Assembly (NCBI RefSeq): GCF_910592395.1
Contig: NC_088317.1
Coordinates: forward strand, 11,348,001 to 11,412,000
DNA: 64,000 nucleotides
Source of the DNA: Lineus longissimus
Lineage: Eukaryota; Nemertea; Pilidiophora; Heteronemertea; Lineidae
Direction: 5' to 3'
Position 1 is the stretch's first letter. Every line of letters starts with the position of its first letter. The translations under genes were made by a program, and so were the position numbers. This document shows positions 1-10,413 of this stretch, in pieces. The notes beneath the pieces were generated by a model, which saw nothing but the letters and a program-made list of their open reading frames with translations, was not told the DNA's origin and ran no database searches.

Positions 1-72
1 AAAGGGCTCTGTTCCTCTGCAACCAATTCAGCTAGGAGCTTGTCTAGACATAGGTCTAGCTATCCATTGCAA

Positions 73-103
73 GCCATCAATCTAAAATCTTTTCATTGAT
101 GGC
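73..103. repeat. Hairpin, flank variant with one stem mismatch
   Basis: The left arm is GCCATCAATC, so the base pair next to the loop is lost and nine pairs remain. The same form occurs near 2,972, 6,472, 14,190 and 16,180. Confidence 0.8.
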
Positions 104-802
104 AATGCAGTGGAATCTAAGATTGCTAATACCTGAAGGGCTCCGTTCCTCTGCAACCAATTCAGCTAGGAGGTTGATGTTGGTGTATAGACACAGGTTT
201 TTGGGGTCAAGCTATCTATTGCAGTCACCAGTTTCAATGTAAAGATAGGCCTATGCAGTGAAATCCAAGATGGCCAATACCTGAAGGGCTTCGTTCCTCT
301 GCAACCAATTCAGCTAGGAGTTTGATGTTACTGTCTAGACATAGGTTTTTGGGGTCAAGCTATCCATTGCAGCCATCAGTTTCAATATGAGAGAGGCCAA
401 TGCAGTGAAATCCAAGATGGCCGCCAATACCTGTAGGGCTCCGTATCTCTGCAACCAATTCAGCTAGGAGGTTGATGTTGGTGTATAGACACAGGTTTTT
501 GGGGTCAAGCTATCTATTGCAGTCACCAGTTTCAATGTAAAGATAAGCCAATGCAGAGAAATCCACGATAATCCAATACCTGATGGCTACCTTCCTCTGC
601 AACCAATTGAGCTAGGAGGTTGGTGTTGGTGTCTAGACATAGGTTTTTGGGGTCAAGCTATCCATTGCAGCCACTAAGGTTTCAGTGTAAAGATAGGGCA
701 ATGCAGTGAAATCCACGATGGCCAATGCCTAAAGGGCTCTGTTCCTCTGCAACCAATTCAGCTAGGAGGTTGTCTAGACATAGGTCTAGCTATCCATTGC
801 AA

Positions 803-833
803 GCCATCAATGTAACATCTTTTCATTGATGGC
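803..833. repeat. Hairpin, flank variant (10-bp stem)
   Basis: The stems GCCATCAATG / CATTGATGGC are preserved while the loop reads TAACATCTTTT and the preceding sequence is GCAAGCC. Stem conserved and loop changed is compatible with selection but also with chance. Confidence 0.85.
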
Positions 834-1029
834 CAATGCAGTAAAATCTAAGATTGCCAATACCTGATGGGCTCCGTTCCTCTGCAACAAATTCAGCTAG
901 GAGGTTGATGTTGGTGTATAGACACAGGTTTTTGGGGTCAAGCTATCCACTGCAGCCATTAGTTTCAATGTAAAGATGAGCCAATGCAGTGAAATCAAAG
1001 ATTGCCAGTACCTGAAGGGCTCCGTTCCT

Positions 1030-1177
1030 CTGCAACCAATTCAGCTAGTTGGTTGATGTTGGTGTCTAAACACAGGTTTTTGGGGAAAAGCTATCCATTG
1101 CAGCCACAAGTTTCAATATAAAGATAGGGCAATGCAGTGAAATCCACGATGGCCAATACCTGAAGGGCTCTGTTCCT
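1030..1177. repeat. Chimeric monomer (crossover product)
   Basis: The left half matches the GCTAGTTGG monomer at 7,430. From GTCTAAACACAGG on, it matches the following monomer in that copy (near 7,578). The paired locus has both monomers; here they are fused within the shared GTCTA word, removing 148 bp. Confidence 0.8.
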
Positions 1178-1474
1178 CTGCAACCAATTCAGCTGGGAGG
1201 TTGTCTAGACATAGGTCTAGCTATCTATTGCAGCCATCAATGTTACATCTTTTCATTGATGGCCAATGCAGTAAATTCTAAGATTGCCAATACCTGATGG
1301 GCTCCGTTCCTCTGCAACAAATTCAGCTGGGATGTTGATATTGGTGTATAGACACAGGTTTTTGGGGTCAAGCTATCCATTGCAGCCATTAGTTTCAATG
1401 TAAGATGAGCCAATGCAGTGAAATCAGAGATGGCCGCCAAGATTGCCGCTAATACCTATAGGATCTTTGATACT

Positions 1475-3798
1475 CTGCAAAAAGCTATCCATTGCAGCCA
1501 CCAGTTTCAAGGTAAAAATAGGCGAATTCAGGGAAATCCAAGATGGCCAATACCTGAAGGGCTTCGTTCCTCTGTAACCAATTCAGCTAGGAGGTTGATG
1601 TTACTGTCTAGACACATGTTTTTGGGGTCAAGCTATCCATTGCAGTCACCAGTTTCAATGTAAAGATAGGCCAATGCAGAGAAATCCACGATAATCCAAT
1701 ACCTGATGGCTACCTTCCTCTGCAACTAATTGAGCTAGGAGGTTGGTGTTGGTGTCTAGACATAGGTTTTTGGGGTCAAGCTATCCATTGCAGCCATCAG
1801 TTTCAATATGAGATAGGCCATTGCAGTGAAATCGAGGATGGCCGCCAATACCTGTAGGGCTCCGTACCTCTGCAACCAATTCAGCTAGGTGGTTTATTTT
1901 GGTATCTAGACATAGATTTTTGGGGTCAAGCTATCCATTGCAGCCACAAGTTTCAATGTAAAGATAGGCGAATGCAGTGAAATCCAAAATGGCCAATACC
2001 TGAAGGGCTTCGTTCCTCTGCAACCAATTCAGCTAGGAGGTTGATGTTACTGTCTAGACACAGGTTTTTGGGGTCAAGCTATCCATTGCAGCCATTGGTT
2101 TCAATATAAGATGAGCCAATGCAGTGAAATCCAAGATGGCCGCCAATACCTGTAGGGCTCCGTACCTCTGCAACCAATTCAGCTAGGTGGTTGATGTTGG
2201 TGTCTAGAGATAGGTTTTTGGGGTCAAGCTATCCAATGCAGCCACCAGTTTCAATGTAAAAATAGGCGAATTCAGGGAAATCCAAGATGGCCAATACTTG
2301 AAGGGCTTCGTTCTTCTGCAACCAATTCAGCTAGGAGGTTGATGTTACGGTCTAGACACAGGTTTTTGGGGTCAATCTATCCATTGCAGCCATTGGCTTC
2401 AATATAAAAGATGAGCCATTGCAGTGAAATCAGAGATGGCCGCCAAGATGACCGTCAATACCTATAAGGCTCCGTTCCTCTGCAACCAATGCAGCTAGGA
2501 GGTTTATTTTGGTATCTAAACATAGGTTTTGGGGTCAAGCTATCCATTGCAGCCACAAGTTTCAATGTAAAGATAGGCAAATGCAGTGAAATCCAAGATG
2601 GCCAATACCTGAAGGGCTTCGTTCGTCTGCAACCAATTCGGCTAGGAGGTTGATGTTACTGTCTAGACACAGGTTTTTGGGGTCAAGCTATCCATTGCAG
2701 CCACAAGTTTCACTGTAAAGATAGGGCAATGCAGTGAAATCCACGATGGCCAATACCTGAAGGGCTCCGTTCCTCTGCAACAAATTCAGCTAGGAGGTTG
2801 ATGTTGGTGTATAGACACAGGTTTTTGGGGTCAAGCTATCCATTGCAGCCACCAGTTCAATGTAAAGATAGGGCAATGCAGTGAAATCCACGATGGCCAA
2901 TACCTGAAGGGCTCTGTTCCTCTGCAACCAATTCAGCTAGGAGCCTGTCTAGACATAGGTCTAGCTATCCATTGCAAGCCATCAATCTAAAATCTTTTCA
3001 TTGATGGCAATGCAGTGGAATCTAAGATTGCTAATACCTGAAGGGCTCCGTTCCTCTGCAACCAATTCAGCTAGGAGGTTGATGTTGGTGTATAGACACA
3101 GGTTTTTGGGGTCAAGCTATCTATTGCAGTCACCAGTTTCAATGTAAAGATAAGCCAATGCAGAGAAATCCACGATAATCCAATACCTGATGGCTACCTT
3201 CCTCTGCAACCAATTGAGCTAGGAGGTTGGTGTTGGTGTCTAGACATAGGTTTTTGGGGTCAAGCTATCCATTGCAGCCACTAAGGTTTCATTGTAAAGA
3301 TAGGGCAATGCAGTGAAATCCACGATGGCCAATACCTGAAGGGCTCTGTTCCTCTGCAACCAATTCAGCTAGGAGGTTGATGTTACTGTCTAAACACAGG
3401 TTTTTGGGGAAAAGCTATCCATTGCAGCCACAAGTTTCAATATAAAGATAGGGCAATGCAGTGAAATCCACGATGGCCAATACCTGAAGGGCTCTGTTCC
3501 TCTGCAACCAATTCAGCTGGGAGGTTGTCTAGACATAGGTCTAGCTATCTATTGCAGCCATCAATGTTACATCTTTTCATTGATGGCCAATGCAGTAAAT
3601 TCTAAGATTGCCAATACCTGATGGGCTCCGTTCCTCTGCAACAAATTCAGCTGGGATGTTGATATTGGTGTATAGACACAGGTTTTTGGGGTCAAGCTAT
3701 CCATTGCAGCCATTAGTTTCAATGTAAGATGAGCCAATGCAGTGAAATCAGAGATGGCCGCCAAGATTGCCGCCAATACCTATAGGATCTTTGATACT
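1475..3798. repeat. Higher-order unit, 2,324 bp, about 16 monomers
   Basis: The unit is bounded by M1-type monomers. It combines monomers seen in the canonical 11-mer with flank-only types, such as the CACTAAGGTTTCA form near 3,275 and the GCAAGCCATCAATC hairpin form near 2,970. It is more mixed than any unit after 38 kb. Confidence 0.8.
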
Positions 3799-5120
3799 CT
3801 GCAAAAAGCTATCCATTGCAGCCACCAGTTTCAAGGTAAAAATAGGCGAATTCAGGGAAATCCAAGATGGCCCATACCTGAAGGGCTTCGTTCCTCTGCA
3901 ACCAATTCAGCTAGGAGGTTGATGTTACTGTCTAGACACATGTTTTTGGGGTCAACCTATCCATTGCAGTCACCAGTTTCAATGTAAAGATAGGCCAATG
4001 CAGAGAAATCCACGATAATCCAATACCTGATGGCTACCTTCCTCTGCAACCAATTGAGCTAGGAGGTTGGTGTTGGTGTCTAGACATAGGTTTTTGGGGT
4101 CAAGCTATCCATTGCAGCCATCAGTTTCAATATGAGATAGGCCATTGCAGTGAAATCGAGGATGGCCGCCAATACCTGTAGGGCTCCGTACCTCTGCAAC
4201 CAATTCAGCTAGGTGGTTTATTTTGGTATCTAGACATAGATTTTTGGGGTCAAGCTATCCATTGCAGCCACAAGTTTCAATGTAAAGATAGGCGAATGCA
4301 GTGAAATCCACGATGGCCAATACCTGAAGGGCTTCGTTCCTCTGCAACCAATTCAGCTAGGAGGTTGATGTTACTGTCTAGACACAGGTTTTTGGGGTCA
4401 AGCTATCCATTGCAGCCACAAGTTTCACTGTAAAGATAGGGCAATGCAGTGAAATCCACGATGGCCAATACCTGAAGGGCTCCGTTCCTCTGCAACAAAT
4501 TCAGCTAGGAGGTTGATGTTGGTGTATAGACACAGGTTTTTGGGGTCAAGCTATCCATTGCAGCCATTGGTTTCAATGTAAAGATGAGTCATTGCAGTGA
4601 AATCAGAGATGGCCGCCAAGATGACCGTCAATACCTATAAGGCTCCGTTCCTCTGCAACCAATTCAGCTAGGAGGTTGATTTTGGTGTCCAGACATTGGT
4701 TGTGGGGCTCAAGCTATCGATTGCAGCCATTAGTTTCAATGTAAAGATAGGCCTATGCACTGAATTGCAAGATGGCCAATACCAAAAGGGGGCTCAGTAA
4801 CTCCGCAACCAATACGGCTAGGCAGTTGATTTTGGTATCTAGACACAGGTTTTTCGGGTCAAGCTGTCTATTGCTGTCACCAGTTTCAATGTAAAGATAG
4901 GCCAATGCAGAGAAATCCACGATAATCCAATACCTGATGGCTACCTTCCTCTGCAACAAATTGAGCTAGGAGGTTGGTGTTGGTGTCTAGACACAGGTTT
5001 TTGGGGTCAAGCTATCCTTATTGCAGCCATTAGTTTCAATGTAAGATGAGCAAATGCAGTGAAATCCAAGATGGCCGCCAATACCTGTAGGGATCTGTAC
5101 CTCTGCAACCAATTCAGCTA
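3350..5120. repeat. Segment duplicated at offset 4,224 (left copy)
   Basis: It matches about 7,574-9,344 with few differences, through M9-, M10-, M11- and M1-type monomers and the diverged pair. Similarity ends where this copy reads GTCTAGAGATAGG and the other reads GTATAGACACATG. Boundaries are by eye and good to a few tens of bases. Confidence 0.7.
4653..4950. repeat. Strongly diverged monomer pair, copy 1
   Basis: Two monomers of 150 and 148 bp retain the register but carry many private changes: GTCCAGACATTGG, TGTGGGGCTCAAG, CTATCGATTGC, CACTGAATTGC, ACCAAAAGGGGGCTC and ACTCCGCAACC in place of ACCTCTGCAACC. They are among the most diverged full-length monomers I noticed. Confidence 0.8.
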
Positions 5121-5250
5121 GGTGGTTGATGTTGGTGTCTAGAGATAGGTTTTTGGGGTCAAGCTATCCATTGCAGCCACAAGTTTCAATGTAAAGATAG
5201 GCAAATGCAGTGAAATCCAAGATGGCCAATACCTGAAGGGCTTCGTTCCT

Positions 5251-5538
5251 CTGCAACCAATTCAGCTAGGAGGTTGATGTTACTGTCTAAACACAGGTCT
5301 TTGGGGTCAAGCTATCCATTGCAGCCACAAGTTTTAATGTAAAGATAGGCCAATGCAGTGAAATGCAGGATGGCCAATTACCTAGGAAGTTGATGTTGCT
5401 CCGTAACTCTGCAACCAAGATAGGAGGTTGTCTAGACATAGGTCTAGCTATCCATTGCAGCCATCAATGTAACATCTTTTCATTGATGGCCAATGCAGTA
5501 AAATCTAAGATTGCCAATACCTGATGGGCTCCGTTCCT
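5251..5538. repeat. Scrambled monomers (158 and 130 bp)
   Basis: The first monomer ends with an extra TAGGAAGTTGATGTTG fragment placed ahead of CTCCGTAACTCTGC, out of its normal position. The next begins CAACCAAGATAGGAGG and lacks four bases of the usual ATTCAGCTAGG stretch. I found this arrangement only once. The CTGTGC anchor that closes the second monomer recurs near 9,607. Confidence 0.75.
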
Positions 5539-6345
5539 GTGCAACAAATTCAGCTAGGAGGTTGAAATTGGTGTATAGACACAGGTTTTTGGGATGAAGC
5601 TATCCATTGCAGCCACCAGGTTTCAATGTAAAGATAGGGCAATGCAGTGAAATCCACGATGGCCAATGCCTGAAGGGCTCTGTTCCTCTGCAACCAATTC
5701 AGCTAGGAGGTTGTCTAGACATAGGTCTAGCTATCCATTGCAAGCCATCAATGTAACATCTTTTCATTGATGGCCAATGCAGTAAAATCTAAGATTGCCA
5801 ATACCTGAAGGGCTCCGTTCCTCTGCAACAAATTCAGCTAGGAGGTTGATGTTGGTGTATAGACACAGGTTTTTGGGGTCAAGCTATCCATTGCAGCCAT
5901 TAGTTTCAATGTAAAGATGAGCCAATGCAGTGAAATCCACGATGGCCAGTACCTGAAGGGCTCCGTTCCTCTGCAACCAATTCAGCTAGGTGGTTGATGT
6001 TGGTGTCTAGACATAGGTCTTTGGGGTCAAGCTATCCATTGCAGCCACAAGTTTCAATGTAAACATAGGCGAATGCAGTGAAATCCAAGATTGCCAATAC
6101 CTGATGGGCTTCGTTCCTCTGCAACCAATTCAGCTAGGAGTTTGATGTTACTGTCTAGACATAGGTTTTTGGGGTCAAGCTATCCATTGCAGCCATCAGT
6201 TTCAATATGAGAGAGGCCAATGCAGTGAAATCCAAGATGGCCGCCAATACCTGTAGGGCTCCGTATCTCTGCAACCAATTCAGCTAGGAGGTTGATGTTG
6301 GTGTATAGACACATGTTTTTGGGGTCAAGCTATCCATTGCAGCCA
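5421..6345. repeat. Segment duplicated at offset 4,068 (left copy)
   Basis: It matches 9,489-10,413. Clustered differences occur near 5,803 (CTGAAGG against CTGATGG), 5,938 (CCACGATGG against AAAGATTGC) and 5,988 (TAGGTGG against TAGTTGG), suggesting later exchange with other monomers. Confidence 0.7.
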
Positions 6346-6400
6346 CCAGTTCAATGTAAAGATAGGGCAATGCAGTGAAATCCACGATGGCCAATACCTG

Positions 6401-8638
6401 AAGGGCTCTGTTCCTCTGCAACCAATTCAGCTAGGAGCTTGTCTAGACATAGGTCTAGCTATCCATTGCAAGCCATCAATCTAAAATCTTTTCATTGATG
6501 GCAATGCAGTGGAATCTAAGATTGCTAATACCTGAAGGGCTCCGTTCCTCTGCAACCAATTCAGCTAGGAGGTTGATGTTGGTGTATAGACACAGGTTTT
6601 TTGGGGTCAAGCTATCTATTGCAGTCACCAGTTTCAATGTAAAGATAGGCCTATGCAGTGAAATCCAAGATGGCCAATACCTGAAGGGCTTCGTTCCTCT
6701 GCAACCAATTCAGCTAGGAGTTTGATGTTACTGTCTAGACATAGGTTTTTGGGGTCAAGCTATCCATTGCAGCCATCAGTTTCAATATGAGAGAGGCCAA
6801 TGCAGTGAAATCCAAGATGGCCGCCAATACCTGTAGGGCTCCGTATCTCTGCAACCAATTCAGCTAGGAGGTTGATGTTGGTGTATAGACACAGGTTTTT
6901 GGGGTCAAGCTATCTATTGCAGTCACCAGTTTCAATGTAAAGATAAGCCAATGCAGAGAAATCCACGATAATCCAATACCTGATGGCTACCTTCCTCTGC
7001 AACCAATTGAGCTAGGAGGTTGGTGTTGGTGTCTAGACATAGGTTTTTGGGGTCAAGCTATCCATTGCAGCCACTAAGGTTTCAGTGTAAAGATAGGGCA
7101 ATGCAGTGAAATCCACGATGGCCAATGCCTAAAGGGCTCTGTTCCTCTGCAACCAATTCAGCTAGGAGGTTGTCTAGACATAGGTCTAGCTATCCATTGC
7201 AAGCCATCAATGTAACATCTTTTCATTGATGGCCAATGCAGTAAAATCTAAGATTGCCAATACCTGATGGGCTCCGTTCCTCTGCAACAAATTCAGCTAG
7301 GAGGTTGATGTTGGTGTATAGACACAGGTTTTTGGGGTCAAGCTATCCATTGCAGCCATTAGTTTCAATGTAAAGATGAGCCAATGCAGTGAAATCAAAG
7401 ATTGCCAGTACCTGAAGGGCTCCGTTCCTCTGCAACCAATTCAGCTAGTTGGTTGATGTTGGTGTCTAGACATAGGTTTTTGGGGAAAAGCTATCCATTG
7501 CAGCCACAAGTTTCAATATAAAGATAGGGCAATGCAGTGAAATCCACGATGGCCAATACCTGAAGGGCTCTGTTCCTCTGCAACCAATTCAGCTAGGAGG
7601 TTGATGTTACTGTCTAAACACAGGTTTTTGGGGAAAAGCTATCCATTGCAGCCACAAGTTTCAATAAAAAGATAGGGCAATGCAGTGAAATCCACGATGG
7701 CCAATACCTGAAGGGCTCTGTTCCTCTGCAACCAATTCAGCTGGGAGGTTGTCTAGACATAGGTCTAGCTATCTATTGCAGCCATCAATGTTACATCTTT
7801 TCATTGATGGCCAATGCAGTAAATTCTAAGATTGCCAATACCTGATGGGCTCCGTTCCTCTGCAACAAATTCAGCTGGGATGTTGATATTGGTGTATAGA
7901 CACAGGTTTTTGGGGTCAAGCTATCCATTGCAGCCATTAGTTTCAATGTAAGATGAGCCAATGCAGTGAAATCAGAGATGGCCGCCAAGATTGCCGCTAA
8001 TACCTATAGGATCTTTGATACTCTGCAAAAAGCTATCCATTGCAGCCACCAGTTTCAAGGTAAAAATAGGCGAATTCAGGGAAATCCAAGATGGCCAATA
8101 CCTGAAGGGCTTCGTTCCTCTGTAACCAATTCAGCTAGGAGGTTGATGTTACTGTCTAGACACATGTTTTTGGGGTCAAGCTATCCATTGCAGTCACCAG
8201 TTTCAATGTAAAGATAGGCCAATGCAGAGAAATCCACGATAATCCAATACCTGATGGCTACCTTCCTCTGCAACTAATTGAGCTAGGAGGTTGGTGTTGG
8301 TGTCTAGACATAGGTTTTTGGGGTCAAGCTATCCATTGCAGCCATCAGTTTCAATATGAGATAGGCCATTGCAGTGAAATCGAGGATGGCCGCCAATACC
8401 TGTAGGGCTCCGTACCTCTGCAACCAATTCAGCTAGGTGGTTTATTTTGGTATCTAGACATAGATTTTTGGGGTCAAGCTATCCATTGCAGCCACAAGTT
8501 TCAATGTAAAGATAGGCGAATGCAGTGAAATCCAAAATGGCCAATACCTGAAGGGCTTCGTTCCTCTGCAACCAATTCAGCTAGGAGGTTGATGTTACTG
8601 TCTAGACACAGGTTTTTGGGGTCAAGCTATCCATTGCA
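6401..8638. repeat. Segment duplicated from the window start (offset 6,399 to 6,548)
   Basis: It matches position 2 to about 2,090. The offset rises by 1 at a run of six T at 6,597-6,602 (five T in the other copy), then by 148 at the monomer that is fused at 1,030-1,177. Similarity stops where this copy reads GCCACAAGTTTC and the left reads GCCATTGGTTTC. Confidence 0.8.
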
Positions 8639-9344
8639 GCCACAAGTTTCACTGTAAAGATAGGGCAATGCAGTGAAATCCACGATGGCCAATACCTGAA
8701 GGGCTCCGTTCCTCTGCAACAAATTCAGCTAGGAGGTTGATATTGGTGTATAGACACAGGTTTTTGGGGTCAAGCTATCCATTGCAGCCATTGGTTTCAA
8801 TGTAAAGATGAGTCATTGCAGTGAAATCAGAGATGGCCGCCAAGATGACCGTCAATACCTATAAGGCTCCGTTCCTCTGCAACCAATTCAGCTAGGAGGT
8901 TGATTTTGGTGTCCAGACATTGGTTGTGGGGCTCAAGCTATCGATTGCAGCCATTAGTTTCAATGTAAAGATAGGCCTATGCACTGAATTGCAAGATGGC
9001 CAATACCAAAAGGGGGCTCAGTAACTCCGCAACCAATACGGCTAGGCAGTTGATTTTGGTATCTAGACACAGGTTTTTCGGGTCAAGCTATCTATTGCTG
9101 TCACCAGTTTCAATGTAAAGATAGGCCAATGCAGAGAAATCCACGATAATCCAATACCTGATGGCTACCTTCCTCTGCAACAAATTGAGCTAGGAGGTTG
9201 GTGTTGGTGTCTAGACACAGGTTTTTGGGGTCAAGCTATCCTTATTGCAGCCATTAGTTTCAATGTAAGATGAGCCAATGCAGTGAAATCCAAGATGGCC
9301 GCCAATACCTGTAGGGATCTGTACCTCTGCAACCAATTCAGCTA
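7574..9344. repeat. Segment duplicated at offset 4,224 (right copy)
   Basis: Partner of 3,350-5,120. Part of this copy (to about 8,638) also matches 1,026-2,090 at offset 6,548, so three loci share this stretch. Confidence 0.7.
8877..9174. repeat. Strongly diverged monomer pair, copy 2
   Basis: This is a copy of 4,653-4,950 at offset 4,224. It retains the private changes with few differences (CTATCTATTGC here, CTGTCTATTGC in copy 1). Confidence 0.8.
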
Positions 9345-9488
9345 GGTGGTTGATGTTGGTGTATAGACACATGTTTTGGGGTCAAGCTATCCATTGCAGC
9401 CACCAGTTCAATGTAAAGATAGGGCAATGCAGTGAAATCCACGATGGCCAATACCTGAAGGGCTCTGTTCCTCTGCAACCAATTCAGC

Positions 9489-10413
9489 TAGGAGCTTGTC
9501 TAGACATAGGTCTAGCTATCCATTGCAGCCATCAATGTAACATCTTTTCATTGATGGCCAATGCAGTAAAATCTAAGATTGCCAATACCTGATGGGCTCC
9601 GTTCCTGTGCAACAAATTCAGCTAGGAGGTTGAAATTGGTGTATAGACACAGGTTTTTGGGATGAAGCTATCCATTGCAGCCACCAGGTTTCAATGTAAA
9701 GATAGGGCAATGCAGTGAAATCCACGATGGCCAATGCCTGAAGGGCTCTGTTCCTCTGCAACCAATTCAGCTAGGAGGTTGTCTAGACATAGGTCTAGCT
9801 ATCCATTGCAAGCCATCAATGTAACATCTTTTCATTGATGGCCAATGCAGTAAAATCTAAGATTGCCAATACCTGATGGGCTCCGTTCCTCTGCAACAAA
9901 TTCAGCTAGGAGGTTGATGTTGGTGTATAGACACAGGTTTTTGGGGTCAAGCTATCCATTGCAGCCATTAGTTTCAATGTAAAGATGAGCCAATGCAGTG
10001 AAATCAAAGATTGCCAGTACCTGAAGGGCTCCGTTCCTCTGCAACCAATTCAGCTAGTTGGTTGATGTTGGTGTCTAGACATAGGTCTTTGGGGTCAAGC
10101 TATCCATTGCAGCCACAAGTTTCAATGTAAACATAGGCGAATGCAGTGAAATCCAAGATTGCCAATACCTGATGGGCTTCGTTCCTCTGCAACCAATTCA
10201 GCTAGGAGTTTGATGTTACTGTCTAGACATAGGTTTTTGGGGTCAAGCTATCCATTGCAGCCATCAGTTTCAATATGAGAGAGGCCAATGCAGTGAAATC
10301 CAAGATGGCCGCCAATACCTGTAGGGCTCCGTATCTCTGCAACCAATTCAGCTAGGAGGTTGATGTTGGTGTATAGACACATGTTTTTGGGGTCAAGCTA
10401 TCCATTGCAGCCA
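9489..10413. repeat. Segment duplicated at offset 4,068 (right copy)
   Basis: Partner of 5,421-6,345. Both carry the rare CCTGTGCAAC anchor and GTTGAAATTGG, which I do not see elsewhere in the window. Confidence 0.7.

Larger units (their letters stand above)
1..1474. repeat. Partial leading higher-order unit (11 monomers visible)
   Basis: The left end is cut by the window edge. Anchors fall at 17, 151, 299, 449, 597, 747, 882, 1030, 1178 and 1312. Three hairpin-bearing short monomers (134-135 bp) occur here instead of one per unit as in the canonical HOR. The segment from 2 to about 2,090 matches 6,401 to about 8,638, except that the right copy has one extra monomer. Confidence 0.85.
3799..8022. 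repeat. Long irregular higher-order unit, 4,224 bp, about 29 monomers
   Basis: It lies between consecutive M1 monomers at 3,799 and 8,023. It holds the first diverged monomer pair (4,653-4,950) and the scrambled monomers (5,251-5,538). About 3,350-5,120 is repeated at offset 4,224 in the next unit, so this unit length is itself a duplication period. Confidence 0.8.

Noticed and set aside
4850-4870. TTTTTCGGGTC as a regulatory or CENP-B-like site
   Set aside because: It is a single G-to-C change in the common TTTTTGGGGTC box, seen only in the diverged pair and its copy.
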